From Cuniculiplasma divulgatum (GTDB lineage Archaea > Thermoplasmatota > Thermoplasmata > Thermoplasmatales > Thermoplasmataceae), in contig CP133595.1 in the NCBI GenBank assembly GCA_031200235.1, positions 1,512,877-1,576,876 of the forward strand: a stretch of 64,000 nt of DNA, in the 5' to 3' direction. Under the pieces are notes generated by a model, which had not been told where the DNA came from, did not search any database, and worked only from the letters and a program-made list of their open reading frames with translations. Made by a program: the position numbers and the translations under genes. Shown here in pieces: positions 56,140-64,000 of this stretch (position 1 is its first letter; the number at the start of each line of letters is the position of its first letter).

Positions 56140-57318
56140 ATGACTCTTATATCCTCAATTTTTGTCCTGCTATTCGTGGCACTTGTGGCCGGTGAGCTGC
56201 TGAATAGAGTGGGAATTCCTTCGGTAGTGGGTGAACTCCTAACAGGTCTAATCCTGGGTCCGGCAGTCCTTGGAATAGTGAGTCCAAATCAGGTATTTAG
56301 CGGCATATCTGAGGTCGCGCTGTTCTTCATTGTTCTTCTTATCGGTATAGAGGCAACCACAGATTCGCTTATAAAGAACTACAAACCAGCAATGGTTTTC
56401 ACAGCAACCAGCTTCATCATTCCAGTCGTGGCAATGGTAATAGTTTCAACGATGGTTTTTCACCTGGGCTATATCAGTGCCATCGTCCTATCAGTTGCAG
56501 TTGGAGTCCCATCAATCTCCATAGTGTCTGTTATATTGAGGGATTATGACATGCTCCGGGTAAGGGCAGGGCACATCATACTTGCAAGTGTTGTAATCAC
56601 TGATATAATTGCCTTTGCAGTGGCGTCAATATTTTTAAATCCCAAGGCAGTCTATTATGAAGTCCCCGGAATAGTGATCTTCATGATTCTTTTCTTCACG
56701 CTGGACATGGAAGTGAGGAAACACTCAAAACTGGTTGTTGAATTGTTTACCAGGCTCCATGCCACTGAGCGTGGTGAGAAGATCATATTTGGATCTATAA
56801 TCCTTTCCGGGCTCATAATAGCCAGTATTTTCGAGATTATAGGCATAACTTATGTTCTTGGGGCATTTTTTGCAGGAATAATCATAAGTGAAGTTGTCGT
56901 GGGTCGAGAACTTCAGGGAATTCTTACAAGGACTCTATCAAGGATAAACGACAGCTTCTTCATTCCCATCTTCTTTGCCATTGCAGGCCTGAACAGTATT
57001 TTTCCTCCCCGGGATTCAGTCTATCTGATGTTCGCTCTTGTGGCAGTTGGAATTGCCATTTCCGTACCTCTTGACTACATTTACGGTAGAACCGTGTTTG
57101 AGCACATAAGTGCAAAGACAGGCGTCGGTATCCTGGGAGGTCGTGGGGCTGTGGGCATTGTCATTGCAACAGTGGCCCTGAGTTCAGGAATAATCACGAG
57201 AGGTTTGTTTTCCGTGGCTGTATTTGCAACATTGATCATATCAACGTGCCTGCCCCCTCTGGTTACGAAGAAGGACATACATATACCGGAGGAGGCCTCA
57301 GAATTACTTTACTACTGA
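56140..57318 (+). CDS. Cation:proton antiporter (CPA2/KefB-like)
   Basis: A 392-residue membrane protein with about 12 helices. PSVVGELLTGLILGPAVLG near the N-terminus and GRGAVGIVIATVALSSGI are typical of CPA2 Na+/H+ or K+/H+ exchangers, and LASVVITDIIAFAVASIF carries the aspartate of the ion site. No C-terminal TrkA-type NAD-binding domain is attached. It is a second antiporter in the window, besides the CPA1 type at 42 kb. The end overlaps the Lrp gene by 15 bases. Confidence 0.88.
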   Translation: MTLISSIFVLLFVALVAGELLNRVGIPSVVGELLTGLILGPAVLGIVSPNQVFSGISEVALFFIVLLIGIEATTDSLIKNYKPAMVFTATSFIIPVVAMVIVSTMVFHLGYISAIVLSVAVGVPSISIVSVILRDYDMLRVRAGHIILASVVITDIIAFAVASIFLNPKAVYYEVPGIVIFMILFFTLDMEVRKHSKLVVELFTRLHATERGEKIIFGSIILSGLIIASIFEIIGITYVLGAFFAGIIISEVVVGRELQGILTRTLSRINDSFFIPIFFAIAGLNSIFPPRDSVYLMFALVAVGIAISVPLDYIYGRTVFEHISAKTGVGILGGRGAVGIVIATVALSSGIITRGLFSVAVFATLIISTCLPPLVTKKDIHIPEEASELLYY

Positions 57319-57735
57319 AAAAACTGAAACGGTCTCCGTCTTCTCTACGCCTTCGGTAGCCCTCAGCTTATCCAGCACAAAGTTTCCAACATCTTCCACT
57401 GTGGATGATCTTATCTTCACCATCATGTCCCAGGCTCCGGCTATTATGTAGACCTCTTCAACTTCCCTGAACCTGGAAATTTTCTCAGCCAGCTGTCTCT
57501 GCGTTACTCCGGCGGCAGGGCTGAATGACACAAATATGAATGAAACAACTGGCAGGCCGATGGCCTTGTAGTCCGGAACTATAGTGAATTTTTTTATTAC
57601 TCCCTCTTTCACCATCCCCTGGATTCTCTCGTAGACGGTGACACGAGGTATGTCAAGTTCTTTTGAGATATCCGATATCTTGTCTCTTCCGTGATCCACC
57701 AGGTACTGAAAGATCCTCTGATCCTTTGCGTCCAT
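57304..57735 (-). CDS. Lrp/AsnC-family regulator
   Basis: From the ATG at 57735 the protein has 143 residues. The helix-turn-helix is at about 5-55 (DQRIFQYLVDHGRDKISDIS, then PRVTVYERIQGM), and the RAM/ligand-binding domain follows with VEEVYIIAGAWDMMVKIRS. The ATG at 57750 is disfavoured because a TATA-like CTTTTAAATAC lies only about 10 bases before it and about 25 before 57735. It is divergent from an asparagine synthetase, a classic layout for AsnC-type control. Confidence 0.9.
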   Translation of the reverse strand: MDAKDQRIFQYLVDHGRDKISDISKELDIPRVTVYERIQGMVKEGVIKKFTIVPDYKAIGLPVVSFIFVSFSPAAGVTQRQLAEKISRFREVEEVYIIAGAWDMMVKIRSSTVEDVGNFVLDKLRATEGVEKTETVSVFSVVK

Positions 57736-57754
57736 GCCAGTTAATTTCATGGTA

Positions 57755-57765
57755 GTATTTAAAAG
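57755..57765 (-). promoter_or_regulatory. TATA-like box that decides the Lrp start
   Basis: CTTTTAAATAC on the minus strand is centred 25 bases before the ATG at 57735 and about 10 before the ATG at 57750. Confidence 0.5.
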
Positions 57766-57767
57766 TA

Positions 57768-57778
57768 GACATTATGTC
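57768..57778. promoter_or_regulatory. Palindrome, candidate Lrp operator 1
   Basis: GACATTATGTC has five-base arms around a central T and lies just upstream of the Lrp TATA box, where it could serve self-control. Confidence 0.35.
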
Positions 57779-57815
57779 CATGTAATTTAATTTAATACGA
57801 CGTGAGATAACGTAA

Positions 57816-57833
57816 TGTCCAAGTATGTGGACA
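57816..57833. promoter_or_regulatory. Inverted repeat, candidate Lrp operator 2
   Basis: TGTCCA and TGGACA flank six bases, and the repeat ends 6 bases before the TATA-like CTTATATGAG (57840-57849) of the asparagine synthetase gene. ATGTCCA occurs in both this and operator 1. Confidence 0.4.
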
Positions 57834-57865
57834 AGTGTTCTTATATGAGATTAAATTAACATTAT

Positions 57866-58798
57866 ATGGAAACGGAAATAGTTTCAGAACTTATGGAGCA
57901 TCTCAGCGATAAAAAACTGGAAGCAGCACTGAAGGTCAACACAACCGTCAGGGCAGCAATGGGTGAATTTCTCAGAGATAGAGGATTTATAGAGATTCCT
58001 CCTGTGATCTTCTCCACCGTAACTGATCCGCTCAACCATCCCGTGTATGATCCGTCATTCGAATATGAAGGAACGAGATATGCTCTCACCAAGAGCATGA
58101 TATTCCACAAGCAGATAATTGTGCAGAAGTTTCCAAAGATTTTCGCATTCTCACCCAACATCCGGCTGGAAATGCCTGAAAAGGCCAGGACCGGTAGGCA
58201 TCTTCTTGAGTTTACCCAGCTGGATCTGGAGGTGAAGGGAGCCACAAGGGAAGACCTCATTAAACTTGGCGAAGAGCTTTTCATTCACACCCTGGAGAAA
58301 GTCATTGAGAAACATGCTCAGGACCTGCATGATCTTGGGAGAAGCCTCAGTGTTCCCCGTGCGCCCTTCAAAAGATATAAATTTGAGGAAGCCGCAGAAA
58401 AATACGGATCTGAATTCGAAACGATCCTTTCAAAGGATGCAAAAGAGCCGTTCTGGATAGTGGACATACCGCTTAAGGAAAGGGAATTCTATGATCGGGA
58501 AAGCGATGTTTTCCCTGGTATTCTGAATGACATGGACCTCATCTATCCGGAAGGATACTGCGAGGCGCTTTCAGGAGGAGAGAGAGAATTTGATCTGGAC
58601 AGAATAATGGAAAGGATTCGCAGGAAAGGGCAGACCTATGAGCAATTCAAGTGGTTCCTGGAATTTGCCAGGGAGGGGCTGGAGCTGTCAACAGGCTTTG
58701 GAATTGGCATAGAAAGGCTGGTAAGGTATATCTGCGGATTTGAGAGAATTGAGGATGTTCACCCGTTTCCAAAGGTACCCGGAAAGGTATCTGTCTGA
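57866..58798 (+). CDS. Archaeal asparagine synthetase related to AsnRS (AS-AR type)
   Basis: A 310-residue class II synthetase-like catalytic core without an anticodon-binding domain. The class II motifs are visible: FSPNIRLEMPEKARTGRHLLEFTQLDLEV (split over motif 2) and GFGIGIERLVRYICG (motif 3). Archaeal proteins of this type make asparagine from aspartate, ATP and ammonia through an aspartyl adenylate, and are thought to descend from AsnRS. The absence of the N-terminal tRNA-binding domain and the divergent Lrp regulator support this over AsnRS. Leaderless start: a TATA-like box lies about 22 bases upstream. Confidence 0.82.
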   Translation: METEIVSELMEHLSDKKLEAALKVNTTVRAAMGEFLRDRGFIEIPPVIFSTVTDPLNHPVYDPSFEYEGTRYALTKSMIFHKQIIVQKFPKIFAFSPNIRLEMPEKARTGRHLLEFTQLDLEVKGATREDLIKLGEELFIHTLEKVIEKHAQDLHDLGRSLSVPRAPFKRYKFEEAAEKYGSEFETILSKDAKEPFWIVDIPLKEREFYDRESDVFPGILNDMDLIYPEGYCEALSGGEREFDLDRIMERIRRKGQTYEQFKWFLEFAREGLELSTGFGIGIERLVRYICGFERIEDVHPFPKVPGKVSV

Positions 58799-58910
58799 CT
58801 GCCGTAAAGCTGCAAATGGAACTTGTTTCTTCCATTATTTTCAATTTAATCGCCATTTAAAATAAAGTACACGAGAATGTGTATTAAATATGATTTATGA
58901 ATAGCCATTC

Positions 58911-59639
58911 ATGGTAGATTTAATCAGGGATTCCATGGCAGGCAAGGTTGCTGTGATAATTGGCGTGGGACCGGGCCAGGGCATATCAACCGTAAGAATG
59001 TTCATAAACTTTGGTGCCAAGGTGGCAATGGTTTCAAGAAGCGGAAATACCTACGGACTGGTGCCATCCTCCACAATAAAGGCATACAAAGCAGATGCAA
59101 CTGACGAGAAGCAACTGGTGGCGGTCCGGGACAGGATAATTGCAGACTATGGCGGAATAGATTTTGTTGTTTCCAATGTTGGTGTCTGGGAAAAACTGAA
59201 GGGAGAATTTCCGGAGGTAAATGATTTCGAAAGGATACTGCACATTAACCTGTCATCGCACCTGTCAGTGATCAGAACGTTTTCACAGCCGATGAAGCCT
59301 GCCGGTGGCTCGATTGTCCTGGTGGGGGCTTCAAGATACATATTCCAAGGTAACGATCTGGCTTACAACGTTTCCAAGTCCGCTATTGAAGAGCTTGTGA
59401 GGAAATCCGCCGAGACTCTGCGCCAGTACAATATCAGGGTCAATGCCGTAATGCCAGGTTCAGTTGGGAAGGAGGACACCTACTACAAAGTTTTTCCCTT
59501 CAATTTCACAAAGCTCTCAGAACGAAAGGAATTGGAGCCAATCGAGGTTGCAATGGTTTCAGCATTTTTGGCCAGTGAAATGTCCCTTGGAATAGACGGC
59601 CAGTGCATCAACGTTGACCGTGGACTGAACTCATTCTGA
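58911..59639 (+). CDS. Short-chain dehydrogenase/reductase
   Basis: A 242-residue Rossmann oxidoreductase. The nucleotide-binding loop is GVGPGQGIS (a variant of TGxxxGxG), the NAG-like strand is VVSNVGVWE, and the catalytic Ser and YxxxK lie in LVGASRYIF and YNVSK. The substrate is unknown. A TATA-like ATTAAATATG lies about 28 bases before the ATG at 58911, which favours this start over the Met at codon 9. Confidence 0.85.
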   Translation: MVDLIRDSMAGKVAVIIGVGPGQGISTVRMFINFGAKVAMVSRSGNTYGLVPSSTIKAYKADATDEKQLVAVRDRIIADYGGIDFVVSNVGVWEKLKGEFPEVNDFERILHINLSSHLSVIRTFSQPMKPAGGSIVLVGASRYIFQGNDLAYNVSKSAIEELVRKSAETLRQYNIRVNAVMPGSVGKEDTYYKVFPFNFTKLSERKELEPIEVAMVSAFLASEMSLGIDGQCINVDRGLNSF

Positions 59640-59658
59640 TTTTTATTACTGGCTGGAT

Positions 59659-60480
59659 TCATTTTCTTCTGGCCATCACCATCCACTGATCCACCTTCAG
59701 GCTGATAATTTCGTTATGGTCAGTTCTCACCTGGAAATAGTCAAGTGCACGTTCAGTCATGCCTTTTATAAAATTCTCAGTTTGCGCAATCTGCTCTTTG
59801 CTTTCTGCCGTTCTTGCAACCCACTCCTTGAATGAGTACATCTTTTTTTCAACTTCTTCTTTCAAGATCTCAAGATTGCTCCCTGCCAGCATGGATTTCC
59901 ATTCTTCCACTGAGGCACATTCAACGTGGCTTCTATCCCTCATCTTCTCGAAGGTGTTCATTAGCATTCCAAGCTCTGTATCGCCTGGAACCACGTTATC
60001 TATCATGATGAAGATGCCCTTGTTTTTCAGGACCCGGGAGACTTCCCTGACAAAGGCACCCTTATCAGTGAAATGATGGGGAGCGATGCGGCACGTTACA
60101 ATGTCAAAGGTTTCATCAAGGAAGGGTAAATTTTCGGCATCAGCCATCAGATAAATTACATCGTCTGCTCCAGCTTTCACATTGGCCTCTCTAGCAGCCG
60201 TGAGCATATTCCATGTCAGATCGGTGGCAATTACAAGACCAACATGAGGATGAAGAGTTCTGGCCACATGGCCCCCTCCAGTTGCAATGTCAAGTGCCTT
60301 CCAGTCCTTCTCGGGATGTATCCATTCAATTATTCTCTGGAGATCCAACCCCTGCGCATGACCACGGCTTTCCACATACTCCCTGGCCTTTTTTCCAAAC
60401 TGTTCAACAACAATGCGCTTCCGGTCATCCTCCACCACCATGACACCGCATCCCATACAGTTTCTTAAAATTCTTCTCAC
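59659..60480 (-). CDS. UbiE-like SAM-dependent methyltransferase
   Basis: A 273-residue class I methyltransferase. Motif I is LDIATGGGHVART, the acidic loop is ATDLTWNML, and FDIVTCRIAPHHF is motif IV. The N-terminus carries CMGCG, but the real start may be the Met at codon 14 (60441; MVVEDDRKRIVVEQFG), which would remove those cysteines. A role in methylating a quinone or lipid is possible for UbiE relatives; nothing here fixes the substrate. Confidence 0.8.
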   Translation of the reverse strand: MRRILRNCMGCGVMVVEDDRKRIVVEQFGKKAREYVESRGHAQGLDLQRIIEWIHPEKDWKALDIATGGGHVARTLHPHVGLVIATDLTWNMLTAAREANVKAGADDVIYLMADAENLPFLDETFDIVTCRIAPHHFTDKGAFVREVSRVLKNKGIFIMIDNVVPGDTELGMLMNTFEKMRDRSHVECASVEEWKSMLAGSNLEILKEEVEKKMYSFKEWVARTAESKEQIAQTENFIKGMTERALDYFQVRTDHNEIISLKVDQWMVMARRK

Positions 60481-60631
60481 TGGTTATCTATCCATGAAGT
60501 TCGGGTCCCCTTTTCGGGCAGAGCCTCTAGCTCACCGGTGAAAATTCCAACTAACCTTCTCTCCGTTTTGGTAATGCCTATGGGTGGCAGGTGTTAAGAA
60601 TTTTTAAAGTACGTAGAAAGTATTCTGTATC

Positions 60632-62179
60632 ATGTTCCAGAATGAGATAACCTATGTAAGGATGCAGAAGGCAGGCAAAGAGGCTGAATTCCACAGACTC
60701 TATGAAGAGGCACTCAAGGAAGCTGAAAAATATCTTCACAAGGAGTACCCCAATATCATAGGCAAGGAAATAATTGAAAAAGAGAAGATAAAAGACATAA
60801 GCCCAATAGATGGAAAAGAGATTGCGACTTTTCAGATGGCATCGCCAGAAAACATAAACAGGGCTCTGGAAATGCTTCATTCCTCATGGAAAAAATGGTA
60901 CGAGCTAGGCTATGTTGAGAGAGCCAGGATTATGCTCAAGGCTGCGGATGAGATTTCCAGGCAGAAGTACCTCATATCAGCTCTTCTTGCGTACGAAAAC
61001 GGGAAGAACAGAACAGAGGCCATGGCTGACGTGGATGAAGGTATTGATTTCCTGAGATATTACGCCATTAACATGATAGAGAACCAGGGATTTCACAAGC
61101 TGAGCGGAAAGGGATACGACAACGAGGAAAGTTTCAGCGTCATGAAACCATATGGCGTGTTTGCCGTAATTCCGCCCTTCAACTTCTATGCCATAACGGT
61201 TGGCATGACGGCCGGTCCTCTTACAGTTGGAAACGCAGTGCTGCTGAAGTCTTCAAGCGATATTCCAATATCCACTTACCTTACCGTGAAAATACTCCAT
61301 GAATCCGGTGTTCCCAAGGAAGCACTGGCTGTCATCACCGGATCCGGAAGAGTTGTGGGGAAATATGTGGTTGAAAGCGATCTCGTTTCGGGCATAGTTT
61401 TCACAGGATCACGGGAAGTAGGCATGGATATATACCACCGCGCCCAGGAAAAGAGACCCAAGCCTGTAATCACTGAAATGGGTGGGAAAGATGCGGTCAT
61501 AGTTACATCCAGGGCTGATCTTGATAAGGCGGTTGAAGGAATATTCCGTGGGGCTTTTGGATTTTCAGGGCAGAAATGCAGTGCTACATCACTTGCATAT
61601 GTCCATGAGGCTGTGTACGACAAGTTTGTAGAGAAACTGAAGGAAAGAGCCAGAAATGTGCTTCCGGAAGACCCCAGGAAAAAGGAAGCCTTTGTGACTC
61701 CAGTTGTGAACCGCGAAGCCTATGAAAAATTCAAGGCCATTGAGCCAAAGCTCAAGGAATATGGGGACGTAATTGTGGGAGGCAAGGCCCTTGATAGGCC
61801 CGGTTACTACGTGGAAGCCACAATACTCAAGGATGTGATGCGCGACTCATATCTTGCAAAAAATGAGCTCTTCCTGCCCGTACTTGGCATCATCAAGGTG
61901 AAGGACCTCAAGGATGCAGTTGATGAAATAAACAAATCAGACTATGGGTTGACAGGAGGCATATTCACGGAAGACTATGAGGAAATCCAGTATTATTTCA
62001 ACAACGTGGATGTGGGAGTAATATATGCCAACAGGGCCAGGGGCGCAAGCACGGGTGCAATGGTTGGATCTCAGCCTTTCGTTGGCTGGAAGCTCAGTGG
62101 GAGCAGTGGCAAGGGAACCGGCTCCTATTATTACCTTCCACAGTTCTTAAGGGAGCAGTCACAGACCATTGCCCATTAA
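60632..62179 (+). CDS. L-glutamate gamma-semialdehyde (1-pyrroline-5-carboxylate) dehydrogenase
   Basis: A 515-residue aldehyde dehydrogenase. Active-site Cys lies in FSGQKCSATS (about 314) and the general base Glu in VITEMGGKDAVIV (about 282). The N-terminal region and the segments VDEGIDFLRYYA and YAIN are typical of the PutA/RocA group, which oxidises the proline breakdown intermediate to glutamate. A TATA-like TTTTTAAAGT about 27 bases before the ATG indicates a leaderless mRNA. Its end overlaps lipB by 21 bases. Confidence 0.87.
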   Translation: MFQNEITYVRMQKAGKEAEFHRLYEEALKEAEKYLHKEYPNIIGKEIIEKEKIKDISPIDGKEIATFQMASPENINRALEMLHSSWKKWYELGYVERARIMLKAADEISRQKYLISALLAYENGKNRTEAMADVDEGIDFLRYYAINMIENQGFHKLSGKGYDNEESFSVMKPYGVFAVIPPFNFYAITVGMTAGPLTVGNAVLLKSSSDIPISTYLTVKILHESGVPKEALAVITGSGRVVGKYVVESDLVSGIVFTGSREVGMDIYHRAQEKRPKPVITEMGGKDAVIVTSRADLDKAVEGIFRGAFGFSGQKCSATSLAYVHEAVYDKFVEKLKERARNVLPEDPRKKEAFVTPVVNREAYEKFKAIEPKLKEYGDVIVGGKALDRPGYYVEATILKDVMRDSYLAKNELFLPVLGIIKVKDLKDAVDEINKSDYGLTGGIFTEDYEEIQYYFNNVDVGVIYANRARGASTGAMVGSQPFVGWKLSGSSGKGTGSYYYLPQFLREQSQTIAH

Positions 62180-62845
62180 TATTTCTCTTAACTCTTCAAT
62201 TTTATTCAAGGTCAGTGGTTCCTGAACTTTGAGGGATTCTGAGAGGCTCTTCAGGAGGATCATTTTCACCTCCTTTTCATCCTGAATGCTGCCAGTTTCA
62301 CGCTGGAGGCTGGTCATAATTTCTGATGTCATCCCGCATGGCATTATTACATCAAATCTTGCCATGTCAGTGTTAACGTTCAGTGCAATTCCATGCAGGG
62401 TTGAAAACCCGTTTATGGCGAGGCCAACAGAACAAATTTTCCTGTTCCCTACCCAGACTCCAGTCTCCCCATGGAGCCTGCCTTCCGAAGAGATGCCATA
62501 GTGTTTCAGTGTATGGGATATGGCCCCTTCGATGGTGATTATCAGGTCTCTTATGTTCATCTGGCGATCCCTGAGATTAATTATGAAGTAAATGACAATC
62601 TGCCCTGGTCCATGATACGTTGCTGATCCGCCCCTCTCCACCTGGAATACCTCCAGATTCGGGTCAAGTATCTCATCAGGGTTTCTGTGAATGCCCATGG
62701 TGTATACGTGCGGATGGCTAACGGCAATCAGAACATCCGGTATGGCATCCTGGTTCCTTGCTCTGTTCAGCGACCTCTGGAGTTCCAGCACTTCCTTGTA
62801 TTCTCCATACCCTATATCGGCAATAATAAGATCATTGGCTATCAT
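62159..62845 (-). CDS. lipB: Octanoyltransferase LipB
   Basis: A 228-residue enzyme that moves octanoyl from a carrier protein to lipoyl domains. Family marks are RGGSATYHGPGQIVIYFI (about 71-88), LHGIALNVNTD, and the catalytic Cys in MPCGMTSEIMTSL (about 171). Lipoyl assembly serves 2-oxoacid dehydrogenases and glycine cleavage. A bacterial-type LipB in an archaeon is noteworthy; the partner lipoyl synthase is not in the window. The in-frame start is the ATG at 62845. Confidence 0.9.
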   Translation of the reverse strand: MIANDLIIADIGYGEYKEVLELQRSLNRARNQDAIPDVLIAVSHPHVYTMGIHRNPDEILDPNLEVFQVERGGSATYHGPGQIVIYFIINLRDRQMNIRDLIITIEGAISHTLKHYGISSEGRLHGETGVWVGNRKICSVGLAINGFSTLHGIALNVNTDMARFDVIMPCGMTSEIMTSLQRETGSIQDEKEVKMILLKSLSESLKVQEPLTLNKIEELREILMGNGL

Positions 62846-62904
62846 GCATGCACCGCTTACTGATGGAAGATCAATCTAATATGTTGATGTTTCCATATCC
62901 ATAA

Positions 62905-63672
62905 ATGCTTCCGGATCAGGGAACCCTGACGCAGATCATGATATTGCTTCACATATTTGATGGTGAAAAAAAGCCTTCCGCCATAGCCAAGAACATTGGA
63001 ATAACCGTGCAGGGTGTGCAGTACCACATGAAGATTATGGCCGGGAAAGGCCTTATAGATTCCGGCGGCAACATAACCAAGGAAGGCTTCAATTTCCTTG
63101 ATACGGGCCTTTCCAGCATGAGGGACTTTGTCTCACAGAGCATTGCGCGTCTTGACGATGTGGTGACGTGGGAAGCCATTGCCTCCGGCAGAATCGCATC
63201 CGGAGACGAGGTGAGACTTGAAATGAGGGATGGATACCTTTATGCTTCTGCGTCACCGGGCAAAGGTGCTACCGGCAGGTCGAGAAACGATGCAGAAGAC
63301 GGCGATATTGTTGCAGTCACATCAATTAACGGCATAATAAATGTCAAAATTGGCACAGTTTCAGTTATCGTGCTTCCGGATGCTGAAAATTTAAGTAAAA
63401 ATCTTGATCTTAATTCCATCACCGGTGAATTGCATGAAAACGGCAAAACACTGTTGGGCAGCATAGGGGAGGAGGCATACGTGATCTGCAGGAAATCCGG
63501 CATAATACCTGACCTGGAATACGCATCCATACATTCAGCGTTTGAGGCAGGTATCAGAGGGGTAAGTTCCACTGTACTTGTGTCAAACAGGCGCTTCCAT
63601 TACTTAATTTCCGACATAAAGGACCTGCAGAACAGGTACAGGGATGTAAACGTCAGGATAAAATATTTGTGA
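62905..63672 (+). CDS. Winged-helix regulator with a C-terminal sensor-like domain
   Basis: A 255-residue protein. Residues 8-70 form a winged helix (LTQIMILLHIFDGEKKPSAI, then VQGVQYHMKIMAGKGLI). Residues 80-190 are beta-rich with repeated short strands (VVTWEAIASGRIASG, then DGDIVAVTSINGIINV), and 200-255 contains IRGVSSTVLVSNRRFHYLIS. I do not recognise a named sensor domain. Start is ATG 62905; it is divergent from lipB by 59 bases. Confidence 0.7.
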   Translation: MLPDQGTLTQIMILLHIFDGEKKPSAIAKNIGITVQGVQYHMKIMAGKGLIDSGGNITKEGFNFLDTGLSSMRDFVSQSIARLDDVVTWEAIASGRIASGDEVRLEMRDGYLYASASPGKGATGRSRNDAEDGDIVAVTSINGIINVKIGTVSVIVLPDAENLSKNLDLNSITGELHENGKTLLGSIGEEAYVICRKSGIIPDLEYASIHSAFEAGIRGVSSTVLVSNRRFHYLISDIKDLQNRYRDVNVRIKYL

Positions 63673-63848
63673 TATTACAAATATAATAGTAGATAAATTT
63701 TAGTAGCAATATTTATAACGGGCATTTGAATTGTCCTATTATATCTTCAATGTGGAATTTTATTAAAAATTCAGGATCGGATAAATATTTAAATATAACA
63801 CTTTAATACGAGGGATCGTCAACCAGTAGGTGAAAAATATGGAGGAAG
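63673..63848 (+). promoter_or_regulatory. AT-rich promoter region of speD
   Basis: Contains ATAAATATTTAAATATAAC at about 63781-63799, a strong TATA-like stretch that would start a transcript near 63815, leaving a short leader with GGAGG at 63841-63845. Confidence 0.5.
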
Positions 63849-64000
63849 ATGGTAGTGGCAGTAGGCTTTCAGATTTTAGCGGACTTGTACGGTGTGGATC
63901 CAGATGTAATATCAAAGGTCGATAGCTTATATCCAGTTATCGAAAATGCAGTAAGAGCAGGAAGTCTTACAAAGATATCCTCGGATTATTACCAGTTTCA
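63849..64000 (+). CDS. speD: S-adenosylmethionine decarboxylase, N-terminal fragment
   Basis: The first 50 codons of a protein cut by the window edge. It starts MVVAVGFQILADLYGVDPDV, matching the bacterial/archaeal SpeD beginning (HxLADLYG, with the first residues shortened here), and continues to SDYYQF, where SpeD has the S-x-x-x-x-F strand. The enzyme makes the aminopropyl donor for spermidine. GGAGG lies 3 bases before the ATG, a clear ribosome binding site in a genome with many leaderless genes. The self-cleavage site is outside the window. Confidence 0.72.
   Translation, partial: MVVAVGFQILADLYGVDPDVISKVDSLYPVIENAVRAGSLTKISSDYYQF

Noticed and set aside
1-64000. CRISPR array, rRNA operon or replication origin
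   Set aside because: No regularly spaced repeats, no rRNA-like stretch and no origin-type repeat cluster or cdc6/orc gene was seen.

Overview
The window is about 64 kb of gene-dense archaeal chromosome. Nearly every protein looks like the order Thermoplasmatales: the proteasome beta subunit, the zinc-dependent glucose dehydrogenase, FtsZ, ribosomal protein S15 next to a RecJ-like DHH nuclease, Nep1, aCPSF1, and a split transketolase followed by a short transaldolase. Many genes have a TATA-like box about 25 bases before the start codon and no ribosome binding site, which fits the leaderless transcripts of that group. The sequence does not let me name a genus. No rRNA, CRISPR array or intact insertion sequence was seen; one tRNA gene was found.

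Layout. 0-9 kb: end of pheT, a DNA-binding regulator fused to a binding-protein-like domain, a giant oligosaccharyltransferase AglB (2121 aa) translationally coupled to a small secreted membrane-anchored protein, and a RuvC-like protein. 9-22 kb: rhodanese, a methyltransferase, RecJ-like nuclease with S15, Nep1, cobalamin adenosyltransferase, a helicase-nuclease, a transporter with a divergent SufR-like regulator, peroxiredoxin, Dph6, purB with a coupled regulator. 22-31 kb: a pilin-like protein, acyl-CoA ligase, two sugar/envelope genes, FtsZ, and a compact non-oxidative pentose phosphate set (two transketolase halves and transaldolase). 31-43 kb: ornithine cyclodeaminase-like protein, aCPSF1 with psmB, CBS protein, exonuclease, purC, a methyltransferase, ribA, glucose dehydrogenase with folD, nadE and an antiporter.

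43-48 kb is a tight four-gene operon for a type IV pilus-like machine with two ATPases and two membrane platform proteins. It carries no pilin; the pilin-like gene at 22 kb is a possible substrate.

49-55.6 kb looks like an accessory island that begins just after tRNA-Ala(GGC). It is AT-richer by eye and holds an IlvD/EDD dehydratase, an aldo/keto reductase interrupted by an in-frame amber codon, an ACS-type MFS transporter, two decayed transposase fragments and a pair of diverged repeats flanking the transporter. The three metabolic genes suggest a sugar-acid uptake and breakdown set that is now decaying. 55.7-64 kb returns to core genes: an antiporter, an Lrp regulator divergent from an archaeal asparagine synthetase related to AsnRS, an SDR, a methyltransferase, a glutamate-semialdehyde dehydrogenase, lipB, a regulator, and the start of speD.
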